In this document: one piece after another, positions 26,440 through 36,697 of the stretch
How the letters are laid out: each line of letters starts with the position of its first letter
How positions within the stretch are numbered: the stretch's first letter is position 1
Source of the DNA: an uncultured Alistipes sp.
Lineage (GTDB): Bacteria > Bacteroidota > Bacteroidia > Bacteroidales > Rikenellaceae
Assembly (NCBI GenBank): GCA_910584485.1
Contig: CAJUAV010000007.1
Span: forward strand, 45,643-109,642
DNA: 64,000 nucleotides
Direction: 5' to 3'
The notes under the pieces: model-generated
Told to the model about the DNA's origin: nothing
Seen by the model: only the letters and a program-made list of their open reading frames with translations
The model's database searches: none
Translations under genes and position numbers: made by a program

Positions 26440-26447
26440 TAATTTTG
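26440..26447 (+). promoter_or_regulatory. Promoter -7 element for susC/susD
   Basis: TAATTTTG matches TAnnTTTG; leader of about 75 bases before the susC ATG. No clear -33 element. Confidence 0.5.
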
Positions 26448-26530
26448 TTAATCGAATGTTCTCCGATGAGAGCCGGCGGACATTCGTGCATAGGAATCAT
26501 ACCCAACTTTATTAACCAACAAACGTTTTT

Positions 26531-29500
26531 ATGAAAAACTTTACTCTCAAGTTCGTCCTAACCTTCGTGTTGGGCTGGTGCCTCGCCTTCGCAGCAGAGG
26601 CCCAAACGTTGAGGGGGGGGGGTCAAGGACGCTAAAGGCCAGCCGGTTATCGGCGCGACCGTAGTCGTCGAAGGAACCACCCTCGGGACCAGTACGAATG
26701 TCGACGGACAGTTCGAACTGCGTCTGCCCGACGCCAAGAACAACGTCCTGCTCGTGTCGTTCGTCGGCATGAAGTCGCAGCGCGTTCCCGTCGGCGGCAA
26801 GACGCAGATCGAGGTCGTCCTCGAGGACGACGCCACGGCACTCGAAGATGTCGTCGTGATCGGTTACGGTACGGTCAAGCGCCGCGACCTGACCGGTTCG
26901 GTCGCTTCGGTGACGGGCGACAAGCTCGCGATGAACCCCGTATCGAACGTGGCGCAGGCCCTCCAGGGTCAGCTCCCGGGCGTGCAGGTCACCTCGCAGG
27001 ACGGTCGTCCGGGCGCCTCGATGTCGATCCGCGTACGCGGCGGCAACTCGATCACGCAGTCGAACGACCCGCTCTTCATCGTCGACGGCGTGCAGGTGAG
27101 CTCGATCGACGATATCCCGGCCGATAACATCGAGTCGCTCGACGTGCTGAAGGATGCCGCCTCGACGGCCATCTACGGTGCCCGCGGCGCCAACGGCGTT
27201 ATCCTGATCACGACCAAGGGCGGCAAGCGCGACCAGAAGACCACCGTACGCTACAACATGTACTACCAGGTCAAGGAGAAGCCCGAGATGCTCGACATGA
27301 TGGACGCCTACGACTATGTGCTCTACACGTGGTCGCAGAGTATGGAAACCGGTGCTTCGTATGCCGACAACGTCGCCAAATATTTCGGCCTCGGTTCGAA
27401 ATACGGCAACAACCTCGACAAGTACCGCAGCATGAGCGCCCACAACTACATGAACGACGTGCTCCGCACGTCGGGTCAGTGGAACCACGACCTGTCGATT
27501 TCGAGCGGCAGCGAAAAGACGCAGCTCTTCGCCTCGATCAACTACCTCGACGACGACGGCGCCCGCATCAACTCGGGCTTCCGCCGCTGGAACGCCAACT
27601 TCAAGATCACGCAGAAGCTGGCCAAGTCGCTCACCTTCGACGCCGACCTGCGTTACGCCGACATCAAACTCGAAGGTACGAAATTCGACGTCGCTTCGTC
27701 GGCCCGTACGTTCCGCGCGATCGACACCCCGCTGGGTGAGGACAACGCCGGTTTCATGGGCCAGGGCTCGGATTCGGTCGATCCCGACAAGAACCCCGTC
27801 GACATCATCAACAACTACCAGAACATCACCGAGCGCCAGCGCATCCGCGCCCGCGGCGGTCTGACGTGGCAGCCCGTGAAGGGTCTGACGGCCAAGTCGG
27901 AGCTCTCGCTCAGCCGCAACTGGGAGCAGACGCAGTACTGGGACGCCGGTTCGGTCGCTTCGAGCCAGTCGTTCAACGAGGCCCGTCTCACGAAGAAGGA
28001 CGGCTACGGCGTACGCTGGGCCACGACGGTCAACTACGAGGTACAGGGCCTGGGCGAGAACCACAGCCTGAACATCCTGGCCGGTAACGAGGTGCTCTCG
28101 TCGAAATCCAACTCGTCGGAGTTCCGCGGCTACGGCTATCCGAGCGAGTTCACGATGGGCAACGCCTTCGGTATGATGAACATGTACGACAACGACGTCA
28201 AGAAGTCGACCTTCTCGAATACGATCGGTACGCCGTCGCACACCACCTCGTGGTTCGGCCGCATGAACTATTCGTACAAGGGCAAGTACCTCTTCACCGC
28301 CACGTTCCGCGCCGACGGTTCGTCGAAATTCGCCCCCAACAACCAGTGGGGTTATTTCCCCGCAGCCGCTCTCGCATGGCGCATCTCGGACGAGAATTTC
28401 ATGGCCGGCGCGAAAGACTGGCTCGACAACCTGAAGCTCCGCGTATCGTACGGTACGTCGGGCGCCGACAACATCGCCCCCTCGCTGTGGCGGGAGACCT
28501 GGAAGACCAAGGACAACGCCGCCGGCAACCCGATGTACGTTCCGGGCGACATGCAGGCCAACCCCGACCTGAAGTGGGAGACTACCACGTCGCGTAACCT
28601 CGGTCTCGATTTCAGCATGTGGAACGGCCGCCTGCGCGGTAGCATCGAGGGTTACTGGAACACGACCGACGATATCCTGATGAAGGTTCCGACCGATGCC
28701 TCGTCGGGCTACTCGTACCAGTACCAGAACGTCGCCGAGACCTCGAACAAGGGTATCGAGATCGGCATCGGCGTCGACATCATCCGCAAGAAGGATTTCA
28801 ACCTCTCGCTGAACATCACGCACAGCTACAACAAGAACAAGATCGAGGACCTGAACGAGAACGCACTGGCCGATACGCACACCAGCTGGGGTTCGTCGGC
28901 CCGCTACCCGGACTACGACTACGTCATCCGTAAGGGTCATCCCGTAGGCACCGTCATGGGCTTCATCGCCGACGGCTTCTACACGCCCGCCGACTTCGAC
29001 TACGCCAACGGCGTCTACACGCTGAAACCGGGTGTGCCCGACATCGACAACAGCCTCGTTTCGTACCAGAACCAGGAGCTCGGCAAACACCGCGCGGAGG
29101 GTCAGCTGGCCTACCCGGGTATGCCGAAATTCCGCAACCTGAACGGCGACAAGACGATTTCGCTCGATGATGCCACGATCCTCGGCAGCATGGCAGCCAA
29201 GCATTCGGGCGGCTTCACGCTGAACGGCAACTGGAAGAATCTCGATTTCTCGGCTTCGTTCACCTACCAGATCGGCGGCAAGATCTACAACGCCAACGCC
29301 ATGCACTCGCTCTGGGGCAACAAGGACAACATGCTGGGTCAGAACCGCCTCGACATCGTCGGCCAGGCCTACCGCATCTACGACGTGGACGCCAACGGCG
29401 ATCTGGGCCTCGTATGGGATCCCGAGCAGCTGAACGCCATGAACAAGAACGCCGCTTACCCGATGGCTCACTCGCAGTACGCCCTGGTAACGTCGCAGTT

Positions 29501-29768
29501 TCTGGAGGACGCCTCGTACCTGCGTCTGCAGAACCTGACGATCGGTTACACGCTGCCCGCCAAGTGGCTCAAGAAGATCCACATCCAGAAGCTGCGCGTC
29601 TACTTCACGGGCTCGAACCTCTTCTGCCTGACGGGTTACTCTGGTCTCGATCCGGACGTCAACTCGAACTTCAATGCAGGTGGCAACGGTTTCCCGACGC
29701 CGAACTACGACTACAACTCGTATCCGAAGGCTCGCACCTACACGTTCGGTCTTAACGTAACCTTCTAA
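26531..29768 (+). CDS. SusC/RagA TonB-dependent transporter, frameshifted at a G10 tract
   Basis: Outer-membrane glycan or peptide importer working with the SusD lipoprotein that follows. The ATG at 26531 opens a good signal peptide (MKNFTLKFVLTFVLGWCLAFAAEAQ), but that frame stops after 34 codons at 26633. The rest of the protein is in the next frame from the G run: VKDAKGQPVIGATVVVEGTTLG (carboxypeptidase-D-like domain), TonB box-like DVVVIGYG, plug (LQGQLPGVQV, SMSIRVRGGNSI, KDAASTAIYGARGANGVILITTKGG) and a barrel ending in TFGLNVTF. With nine instead of ten G the whole gene would encode about 1078 residues, the normal size, reading TLRGGVKD. As sequenced it is OFF, or a sequencing artefact; transcript slippage could also rescue some product. 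Confidence 0.9.
26613..26622 (+). repeat. Ten-G homopolymer at the susC signal peptide junction
   Basis: Run of ten G immediately after ACGTTGA. It is the point where the reading frame of susC changes. Such tracts mutate by slipped-strand mispairing in other bacteria. Confidence 0.9.
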
Positions 29769-29787
29769 ACCTAAAACGATTAACATC

Positions 29788-31932
29788 ATGAAAAAAATCA
29801 TATATGCTGCATTTTGCGCAGCCGCCCTGTCGGTTGCGGGCTGCAGCGATTTCCTGGAGACCTCGTCCCCCTCGACGGTCGACGGCGAGTTCGTCTTCTC
29901 GAACATGACGACGGCCCGTACCGCCATGGACGGTGCCTACGAGGCTTGGCGCGGCGCAGCGAACTCGAACGTATTCGGAGCAGGTCTCCACTATGCGGCC
30001 GACCTCGCCGGTTCGGATATCGAACGTCACCCCGAGGCTTATACAGCGCAACCGCAGCGCCACGTGCCCGAATGCTTCTATGTCAACGGTACGCTGACCT
30101 CGACCTACGACACGGACAGCTATTCGAACAATCGGTCCACCTATTCGAGTCTCTACGAGACCATCTCGCAGTGCAACGCCATCATCACCGCCATGAAGAA
30201 CGCCTCGTACTTCGAGGAGATCATGTCGGCCGGCGTTCCCTCGAACCAGACGCAGCTCTACGGTGAGGCGATCGCCCTGCGCGCCACCTGCTACCGCGAG
30301 CTCATCAAGTACTACGGCGACGTGCCCTACAACGACACGTTCGGCGTACCCGCGAACGGTCTCGCACCCCGCGACTCGATCTACGACGTCGTGCTGAAAG
30401 ACCTGCAGGTCGTCGAGCCGCTTATGTACCGCGTCGGCGACAACGGCGTCATCAAGGCGCAGATGTCGCGCACCTACGTGCAGGGTCTGATCGGCCGCAT
30501 CGCTCTCGAAGCCGGTGGCTACCAGACGCGCCGCAGCGACATGAAGTATGTCGACGGCGACGGCAATGCCCTGACGTTCGAGACGAAAGGCAAACCCAAC
30601 GCCAATGCCGAGAACGCCGTTTACGGCCGCCGCAGCGATTGGAAAACCAAGTATGAACTGGCCAAGAAATACTTCGGCGAATGCCTCGCCAACTCGGGTA
30701 CGGCCAAGCTGCTGCTGACCGACCCCCGCGCGACCGAGTCGAACGGCCGCACCTACGGCAACCCCTACCAGTATTTCTTCCAGGAGCTGCACATCGGCGA
30801 CGACATCTACGCCACGGAGTCGATCTACGAGTACGAAATGCCGAAGGGTGTCGGCAACGAGCGTCCCTACTCGAACGGCCGTCCGTCGAGCGGCGGTAAC
30901 CGCAAGAACAACGACGGTTATCCCTGCAAGGGTTACGGCCAGGGCCGCATCGTGCCCGCCTACTACTACGGCGTATTCGACCCGAACGACATGCGTCGCG
31001 ACGTATCGGTAACCGTGACGGGTAGCCACGGCAAGGACGGTACGGAGAAACTGCTCCCCGTAGCACCGAACTCGAAAGCCGACGGCGGCGGCATGTCACT
31101 CAGCAAGTATGACGAAAACCGCGTCGAAATTCCGTGGGCCAAGCAGCGTCAGTCGGGCATCAACGGTCCGTACATGCGTATCGCCGAGATTTACCTGGGC
31201 ATGGCCGAGGCCTGCGCAGCGCTGGGCGAAAACGGCACGGCTACGCAGTACCTGAAGACGATCCGCGAGCGTTCGTTCCCCGCAGGCATGGCCAAGACGG
31301 AGGAGTTCATCGCCAAGTGCGGCAGCGTGCTCGATGCAGTCATCGAGGAGCGCGGCTTCGAGTATGCCGGTGAGGGCGACCGTCGCTGGGTACTGATCCG
31401 CACGGGTAAGATCGGCGATAAGATCCGGGCGATGAAGGAGCTGATGAAGAAGATGATCGACGGCCTGAAGGCAGACGGTTACTACCGTTTCGAGAACGGC
31501 AACGTCATTTCGAACTACATCTACACGAAGCTCGTAGACGCCAAGTCGATGTACGGCTATCGTCTGACAGCCCAGTGCACCGACGAGAACGATCCCGTCC
31601 TCTTCCCGGGCTGGCGCGGCCAGCATGACGACTGGGCTGCCGTCGCCGTAGCAGGCGGCTTCAAGTTCGCATCGGCCAACCTGAACGAGACGAACCTCGC
31701 CATTCAGGGCCTGTTCAAGCCGCTGACGGAGGCCGAGGCAGCCGCATTGGTAGCCGACGGTTACACGAAAGTGGACTGGGGTAAGGCTTACGTGGCAAAC
31801 GAGGAGGAATACTACAACAAGTATTTCAACGGCTACGACTATGAGTCGGCACCGATCTACCTCTGGCCTTTCACGGAGAACACCTGTCTGACCTCGGGTC
31901 TGCACAACGGTTACGGCTTCTCGGACAACTAA
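29788..31932 (+). CDS. SusD/RagB-family substrate-binding lipoprotein
   Basis: Surface lipoprotein that captures a glycan or other oligomer and closes the SusC barrel. Lipobox VAGC after MKKIIYAAFCAAALS, followed by SDFLETSSPSTVDGEFVFSN, the usual SusD opening. Also seen: ISQCNAIITAMKNA, GEAIALRATCYRELIKYYGDVPY and a C-terminal R-x-x-S/FPAG region with YMRIAEIYLGMAEACAALG and EERGFEYAGEGDRRWVLIRTGKI. At 714 residues it is on the large side (commonly 500-650). It starts 19 bases after susC and ends at a strong terminator; no glycoside hydrolase follows, so the substrate cannot be inferred. Confidence 0.95.
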   Translation: MKKIIYAAFCAAALSVAGCSDFLETSSPSTVDGEFVFSNMTTARTAMDGAYEAWRGAANSNVFGAGLHYAADLAGSDIERHPEAYTAQPQRHVPECFYVNGTLTSTYDTDSYSNNRSTYSSLYETISQCNAIITAMKNASYFEEIMSAGVPSNQTQLYGEAIALRATCYRELIKYYGDVPYNDTFGVPANGLAPRDSIYDVVLKDLQVVEPLMYRVGDNGVIKAQMSRTYVQGLIGRIALEAGGYQTRRSDMKYVDGDGNALTFETKGKPNANAENAVYGRRSDWKTKYELAKKYFGECLANSGTAKLLLTDPRATESNGRTYGNPYQYFFQELHIGDDIYATESIYEYEMPKGVGNERPYSNGRPSSGGNRKNNDGYPCKGYGQGRIVPAYYYGVFDPNDMRRDVSVTVTGSHGKDGTEKLLPVAPNSKADGGGMSLSKYDENRVEIPWAKQRQSGINGPYMRIAEIYLGMAEACAALGENGTATQYLKTIRERSFPAGMAKTEEFIAKCGSVLDAVIEERGFEYAGEGDRRWVLIRTGKIGDKIRAMKELMKKMIDGLKADGYYRFENGNVISNYIYTKLVDAKSMYGYRLTAQCTDENDPVLFPGWRGQHDDWAAVAVAGGFKFASANLNETNLAIQGLFKPLTEAEAAALVADGYTKVDWGKAYVANEEEYYNKYFNGYDYESAPIYLWPFTENTCLTSGLHNGYGFSDN

Positions 31933-31956
31933 TCCGCCGAGCGCCTTCCGCTCAAA

Positions 31957-31990
31957 CGACGAGCGCCCCTTGCGGGGCGCTCGTTTTTTT
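31957..31990 (+). terminator. Intrinsic terminator after susD
   Basis: ACGAGCGCCCC / GGGGCGCTCGT stem with TTGC loop and a run of seven T. Confidence 0.92.
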
Positions 31991-32032
31991 CGGTCGGGTT
32001 CGGGGCTCGCTAACGGCCCGCCGTGGCGGCGC

Positions 32033-32740
32033 TCAATGCCGTCCCGCCACGGCCAGGGCCGCGATGCTGATGCGGCAGTCGGGCACGGCGGCCAGCATCG
32101 CCTCGGCGGCGGCCGCGAGCGTACTGCCCGTCGTCAGCACATCGTCCACCAGCAGGATGTGCCGTCCCGCAAAGCGGGCGGGATCGGTCACCGCGAAGGC
32201 CCCCGCGACATTCGCCGCGCGGTCGCGATAGGCCTTGCGGGTCTGCGAGGCGGTGTGACGGCTGCGCCGCAACCCCTTGCGCTCGACCAGTATGCCGAGC
32301 TCCGCGGCGATCCCCTCGGCCAGGTATTCCGACTGGTTGTAGCCGCGCAGCAGCCGTTTCAGCGGATGAAGCGGCAGGGGCACCACCGCGTCGACCGACG
32401 CATAAAGCCCGCTGTCGTTCAACGCGGCACCGTACCAGTGTCCCAGGTCGCGGGCGGTCCGCCAGCGCGACCGATACTTGAAATCGTGGATCAGCCGACG
32501 CCACCCGCCCCCGTGGCGGAAAAAGAGGAAGGCCGAGGCGCGTTCGACGGGTACGACGCCCGCAAAGCGCTCCAGTACGGGGTTCTCCGCCTGCTGCGGA
32601 TAGCCCGTCAGGGGCGCCGTGACGCGGCAGAGCGTGCAGACGGTCCGTTCGCCGCGCACGAGGGGCACGCCGCAAACGCCGCACGTCGGCGGAAAGAGCA
32701 GGGCGACGACGTCCTGCCACCAGCTATTGAGGATCGACAT
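32033..32740 (-). CDS. comF: ComF-family phosphoribosyltransferase-like protein
   Basis: A 235-residue protein with the ComF layout: N-terminal four-cysteine zinc site (CGVC, then CTLC), middle HGGGWRRLIHDFKYRSRWRTARDLG, and C-terminal phosphoribosyltransferase motifs (VVPLPLHPLKRLLRGYNQSEYLAEGIA; PRPP loop ILLVDDVLTTGSTL). The family is needed for DNA uptake in competent bacteria; its role in Bacteroidales is not known. Its start overlaps the 3' end of priA by 17 bases, so both genes are translated from one message and may act together in handling single-stranded DNA. Confidence 0.93.
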   Translation of the reverse strand: MSILNSWWQDVVALLFPPTCGVCGVPLVRGERTVCTLCRVTAPLTGYPQQAENPVLERFAGVVPVERASAFLFFRHGGGWRRLIHDFKYRSRWRTARDLGHWYGAALNDSGLYASVDAVVPLPLHPLKRLLRGYNQSEYLAEGIAAELGILVERKGLRRSRHTASQTRKAYRDRAANVAGAFAVTDPARFAGRHILLVDDVLTTGSTLAAAAEAMLAAVPDCRISIAALAVAGRH

Positions 32741-35021
32741 TGACGGAGACGGTGATCGATTTCGTGGCGGGTTCGGCGGCGAAACGACGCAGCTCGTCGG
32801 CCAGCAAATCGCGGGCGCGGCGCGCCGAGGCTCCCGCCTCGACCTTGAGCATCAGCGAGAGCATGTATTCGCCGCGGATGCGGTCGACGGGCGGTGCGAT
32901 CGGCCCCAGCACCCGTCGCCCGAAGCGGGCGCGCAGCCGCTCGGCGAGCTGCACGGCGCCCTGCCGCAGCACGGCAGGCTCGCGGTGGCGCAGCGTCAGC
33001 ACCGTGAGGCGCGCGTAGGGGGGATAGCCGAAATCGCACCGCTCGGCGAGCTGCGCCGCCGCCATCGCCGCGAAATCGCCCGCCACGACCTGCCGCAGTA
33101 CGGGGTGCGTCGGATCGGCGGTCTGGATCACCACCTCCCCCGCCGTCGCACGGCGGCCCGCACGCCCTGCCACCTGCGTCAGCAGCTGGTAGGCCCGCTC
33201 CGCAGCCCGAAAATCGGGGTTGTTCAGCAGGTTGTCGGCATTGAGGACCCCGACGAGCGAGACGCCCTCGAAATCGAACCCTTTGGTAATCATCTGCGTA
33301 CCGACCAAAATATCGGTGCGGTGCGCCGCGAAATCGCCGATGATGGCGCTGAAGGCGCGCTCCGAGGTGACCGTATCGCGGTCCAGCCGCGCCACGCGCG
33401 CCGCGGGAAAGCGTTCGGCGATCTGCTCCTCGATCTTCTCGGTGCCGAAGCCCATCGGTTGCAGCTCGACCACCTTGCACGAGGGACAGCGATGCGGCGC
33501 CGCTTCCGTATGGCCGCAATAGTGGCAGACGAGCTGTTCACGCCCCTTGTGGTAGGTGAGCGTCACGTTGCATTGGGGGCAGCGCGCCGTCCAGCCGCAT
33601 TGGGGGCACTCGAGGTAGGGGGCAAAGCCGCGCCGGTTCTGGAAAAGCATCACCTGCTCGCCGCGCGCCAGCGCCGCATCGATCCGATCGAGCAGCTCCT
33701 TGTCGAAATGGCCGTAACGCTCGTTGCGCCGCGCCGCCCGCCGAATGTCCGACAGCACGATCGTCGGGGGCTGCGCCGCGCCGTAGCGCTCCGTCAGTTC
33801 GGCGCGTCCGTATTTGCCCGTCGCGGCGTGGAGCCACGTTTCGAGCGAGGGGGTGGCGCTGCCGAGCAGGGCACGGCCCCCCGCCTGCCGTGCCAGCCAG
33901 ACGGCGACATCGCGGGCCGCATAGCGCGGGGCGGGTTCCGCCTGCTTGTAGCTCGCATCGTGCTCCTCGTCGACGATCACCAGCCCGAGCCGCTTCAGCG
34001 GCAGAAAGACCGACGAGCGGACCCCGACGACGAAGGCGCCCCCCGCGGAGCGATTGAGCCGCAGGTAGGTCTCCGCACGGCGGCGGTCGGTCAGGCGCGA
34101 GTGGTAGGCCGTCACGCGGCTGCCGAAGATGCGCTCCATGCGCTCGATGAGTTGCGCCGTCAGGGCGATTTCGGGTACCAGCAGCAGCACGTCCTCCCCC
34201 GCCGCCAGCCGTTCGGCGATCAGGTGGATGTAGATTTCGGTCTTGCCCGACCCCGTGATGCCGTGCAGCAGCGCCGCGGTGCGCCCTTCGGACCAGGCGC
34301 GCCGCAAGGCGTCGAGGGCCTGCTGCTGGTGCGGCGTCAGGCAGGGCAGGCGGAAACGGGGCTCCCCGCGCTCGATGTCGGGTTCGTGTTCGCGCTCTTC
34401 GAGCAGCCCCTTGCGGCAGAGGGCGTGCAGCGTAGGGCGGTCGGCCGCCAGCAGACGGCGCGCAACCTCGCCCGTGCCGTTTGCGCCTGCGCTGTTTGCG
34501 CCGGTGCCGTTATCGCCTGCGCCGTTTTCGCGCACGGCGGCTGCCACCTCCAACAGCGCGGCATACTGCTTCGGCGCACGCCGTTCGAGGCGTTCGAAGC
34601 AGGCGTCGAGGGCCGCCTCGTCGGCGCAGGCGGGCGCCAGGGCGTAATAGGATTCGGTGCGGGGACGGAAATCGCCGTCGGCGAGCGCTTCGGAGGAGTC
34701 GGCCGAGGGTTTCATGAGGGCGGGGAGCGCGCAGCGCATCACCTCGCCGAGGGTGCAGAGGTAGTAATCGGCCATCCACTCCCAAAGGGCGCGGCCCCGC
34801 TCGTCGAGCAGCGGACGATCGTAGAGGCGCCGCTCGATGCACTTGACGCGCTTCACGGCGGGGCGGCGGTCGTGCAGCCGCCAGACGATGCCCGTATAGT
34901 ACTTGCGGGGGCCGAACTGAACCGAGACGACCTCTCCTTCCGCCACGGTCATCTCCTCGGGAACGGCGAACGTATAGGTCGGCTGGGCCAGCGGGAGCAC
35001 GATATCGGCAAAGAGGGGCAT
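32724..35021 (-). CDS. priA: Primosomal helicase PriA
   Basis: Replication-restart helicase that reloads the replisome at stalled forks. It has 765 residues. The N-terminal DNA-binding domain is seen (PLFADIVLPLAQPTYTFAVP), then the helicase with Walker A HGITGSGKTE, DEEHD box, and GSATPSLE. Four zinc-binding pairs lie in CPQCGW, CPQCNV, CHYCGH and CPSCKV. The C-terminal helicase motifs are GTQMITKGFDF and QVAGRAGR. The start is set at MPLFADIV; the frame extends further into repeat DNA. Between the two domains lies a 15-bp tandem repeat encoding a Gly/Asn-rich linker. Confidence 0.96.
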   Translation of the reverse strand: MPLFADIVLPLAQPTYTFAVPEEMTVAEGEVVSVQFGPRKYYTGIVWRLHDRRPAVKRVKCIERRLYDRPLLDERGRALWEWMADYYLCTLGEVMRCALPALMKPSADSSEALADGDFRPRTESYYALAPACADEAALDACFERLERRAPKQYAALLEVAAAVRENGAGDNGTGANSAGANGTGEVARRLLAADRPTLHALCRKGLLEEREHEPDIERGEPRFRLPCLTPHQQQALDALRRAWSEGRTAALLHGITGSGKTEIYIHLIAERLAAGEDVLLLVPEIALTAQLIERMERIFGSRVTAYHSRLTDRRRAETYLRLNRSAGGAFVVGVRSSVFLPLKRLGLVIVDEEHDASYKQAEPAPRYAARDVAVWLARQAGGRALLGSATPSLETWLHAATGKYGRAELTERYGAAQPPTIVLSDIRRAARRNERYGHFDKELLDRIDAALARGEQVMLFQNRRGFAPYLECPQCGWTARCPQCNVTLTYHKGREQLVCHYCGHTEAAPHRCPSCKVVELQPMGFGTEKIEEQIAERFPAARVARLDRDTVTSERAFSAIIGDFAAHRTDILVGTQMITKGFDFEGVSLVGVLNADNLLNNPDFRAAERAYQLLTQVAGRAGRRATAGEVVIQTADPTHPVLRQVVAGDFAAMAAAQLAERCDFGYPPYARLTVLTLRHREPAVLRQGAVQLAERLRARFGRRVLGPIAPPVDRIRGEYMLSLMLKVEAGASARRARDLLADELRRFAAEPATKSITVSVNVDPQ
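34476..34535 (-). repeat. 15-bp tandem repeat inside priA
   Basis: Four imperfect 15-bp units on the plus strand (GCCGTTTGCGCCTGC and variants). They encode a repeating five-residue Asn-Gly-Ala/Thr-Gly linker in frame between the DNA-binding and helicase domains. Confidence 0.75.
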
Positions 35022-35781
35022 GGAGGGATCGGGGTATGAATCGGTTTTATGAAAGCGGAACGGAGGCGGACTTGCATTTCGGGTCGGAGCTTGCGAAGCG
35101 CACGCCCTCGTCGGAGTTGCGGGCCTCAAGCGGGGCGGAGCTGCGGCCCGCCGACAGCTTCGCAATCGAACCCGTCGCAACTCGATACCGCCGAACTACG
35201 GCAGAGCGTCTTTTCGTTCGCCGACGGCGGCGGGGAGCGGTGAGCGGCCTGACGCGAACCTGCCGCCCGCCGCAGGGGGACGGCGGCGAACGGCACGCGC
35301 TTGCGCGCGATCATGCGGTTCAGCCCGCAGCCGAGCGGGGAAACCCGCCTCGGGCCGGAGCTTGCGAAGGGCTCGCAATGAGCCTTGCGCGAATAGCGGG
35401 CCTTCGCGCGGCGAAGCTGCGGCCCGCCGCACTTACGTGCGATTTTTGCGCTACCCGCAGCCGAGCGGAGGGGCCTGCAACGAGCGGACGCGAGAAACAG
35501 CCCTCCGCCAGGAGCGGCTGGGGCTGCCATTGCTGCGCAATGACCGATACACCGCAATTTGCGAACCGCCGCACAAGCAAGAGGCGAGAAACAGCCCTCC
35601 GCCAAAGGGCGGCTGCGGGCTGCCGACCTCTTATGAGGTCGAACCGACCAATTCGCCGCCGGCGGCAGGAGGCAGTTCGAGCGGCTCGACGCGAGATTGC
35701 CGTTCAGCCGCATGGGGCGGCGGCGAACGGCACGCACCTGCGTGCGACCTTCGGACAGCAGCTTGCGAAGCGCCCGCGCGC
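35022..35781. repeat. Structured GC-rich repeat mosaic, block 6
   Basis: No gene in 760 bases between the priA start and the yitT stop. Contains at least four units, for example the long hairpin GGGCC with inner stem TTCGC/GCGAA near 35400, the short hairpin GCACTTACGTGC, and GACCTCTTATGAGGTC at 35625-35640. The part from about 35590 to 35775 is nearly identical to 41060-41240 in block 7. Confidence 0.75.
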
Positions 35782-36672
35782 CTAAATCTTGTTCAGCGTC
35801 TCGAAGCCCTGTCCGTAGACGCCCATGACCGAACCGACGGTCATGAAGGCCGACGGATCGACCGTCCGCACGAATTTGAGCAGCATCTGCGTCTCGCGTT
35901 TGCGGCAAACGACCATCACCACCTTCGTCTTCTGCTTGAGGTACCACCCTTCGGCATCGAGCAGCGTCACGCCGCGGTGGATGTTGTTGGCGATGGCATC
36001 GGCCATCTTCTCGGGGTCGTGCGTCACGATGAGCACCTGGTTCGACTGCTGGCTGCCCGCCTGGATCATGTCGACCGTGTAGCCGACGACGGCCGTCATG
36101 ATGTAGCCGTAGATGACCGTCGCGATCGGATAGCCCACGAAGAGCGCCGAGCCGATGATGAACAGGTCGGTATAGATGAGGATCTTGCCGTAGCTGACCG
36201 TGCGGTAGTGGTTGATGATGACGGCCACGATGTCGGTGCCGCCTGTCGATCCGCCCTGCGAAAAGCAGGTGACGATGCCGACGCCTGCGCAGATACCGCC
36301 GAGCACGATCGCCACGATCTGCTCCTGCAGCCCGAGGAAATTCCCCGGGGGGAGCACCGTCTGCCAGAGGTTCATGCTCAGCGAGAGCACCACGACGCAG
36401 TAGATCGTCTTGAAACCGAAATTCCAGCCGACGATGAAACCCGAAATGAGCAGCAGCAGTCCGTTGATGAGCAGTACCATCGTACCGATCTGCAACGAGA
36501 TGCCCGCCCCTTCGAGCGCCTTGCACAGCACGAGCGAAAGACCGGCGGCCCCGCCGCCCGTACCGTTGTTGGGCAGGATGCAGGCCACCCAGCCGAACGA
36601 ATAGAACATCATGCCGAGTGCCATGATGACGTACTCCTTGAAGACGGTCAAGAGCCGATTCGTCGCAATCAT
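35782..36672 (-). CDS. YitT-family membrane protein (DUF161/DUF2179)
   Basis: A 296-residue integral membrane protein. Five to six hydrophobic segments fill residues 1-210 (GMMFYSFGWVACILPNNGTGGGAAGLSLVL; VLLINGLLLLISGFIVGW; IVAIVLGGICAGVGIVTCFSQGGSTGGTDIVAVII). A cytoplasmic C-terminal domain follows (QVLIVTHDPEKMADAIANNIHRGVTLLDAEGWYLKQKTKVVMVVCRKRE), which is the DUF2179 ligand-binding-like fold. The function is unknown in the family. A promoter at 36701 suggests it is expressed independently of the operon upstream. Confidence 0.92.
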   Translation of the reverse strand: MIATNRLLTVFKEYVIMALGMMFYSFGWVACILPNNGTGGGAAGLSLVLCKALEGAGISLQIGTMVLLINGLLLLISGFIVGWNFGFKTIYCVVVLSLSMNLWQTVLPPGNFLGLQEQIVAIVLGGICAGVGIVTCFSQGGSTGGTDIVAVIINHYRTVSYGKILIYTDLFIIGSALFVGYPIATVIYGYIMTAVVGYTVDMIQAGSQQSNQVLIVTHDPEKMADAIANNIHRGVTLLDAEGWYLKQKTKVVMVVCRKRETQMLLKFVRTVDPSAFMTVGSVMGVYGQGFETLNKI

Positions 36673-36697
36673 TTCGTGTCAGGATGAGAGTTAATCG

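Noticed and set aside
26531..29768. SusC as an ordinary decayed pseudogene
   Set aside because: The only defect is the homopolymer length; all domains to the last residue are intact and the susD gene is intact, which does not look like decay.
35022..35781. Open frames across the GC-rich blocks as small genes
   Set aside because: Each frame is broken by family hairpins shared with other blocks, all six frames are similarly open because of composition, and no start signals or conserved proteins are seen.
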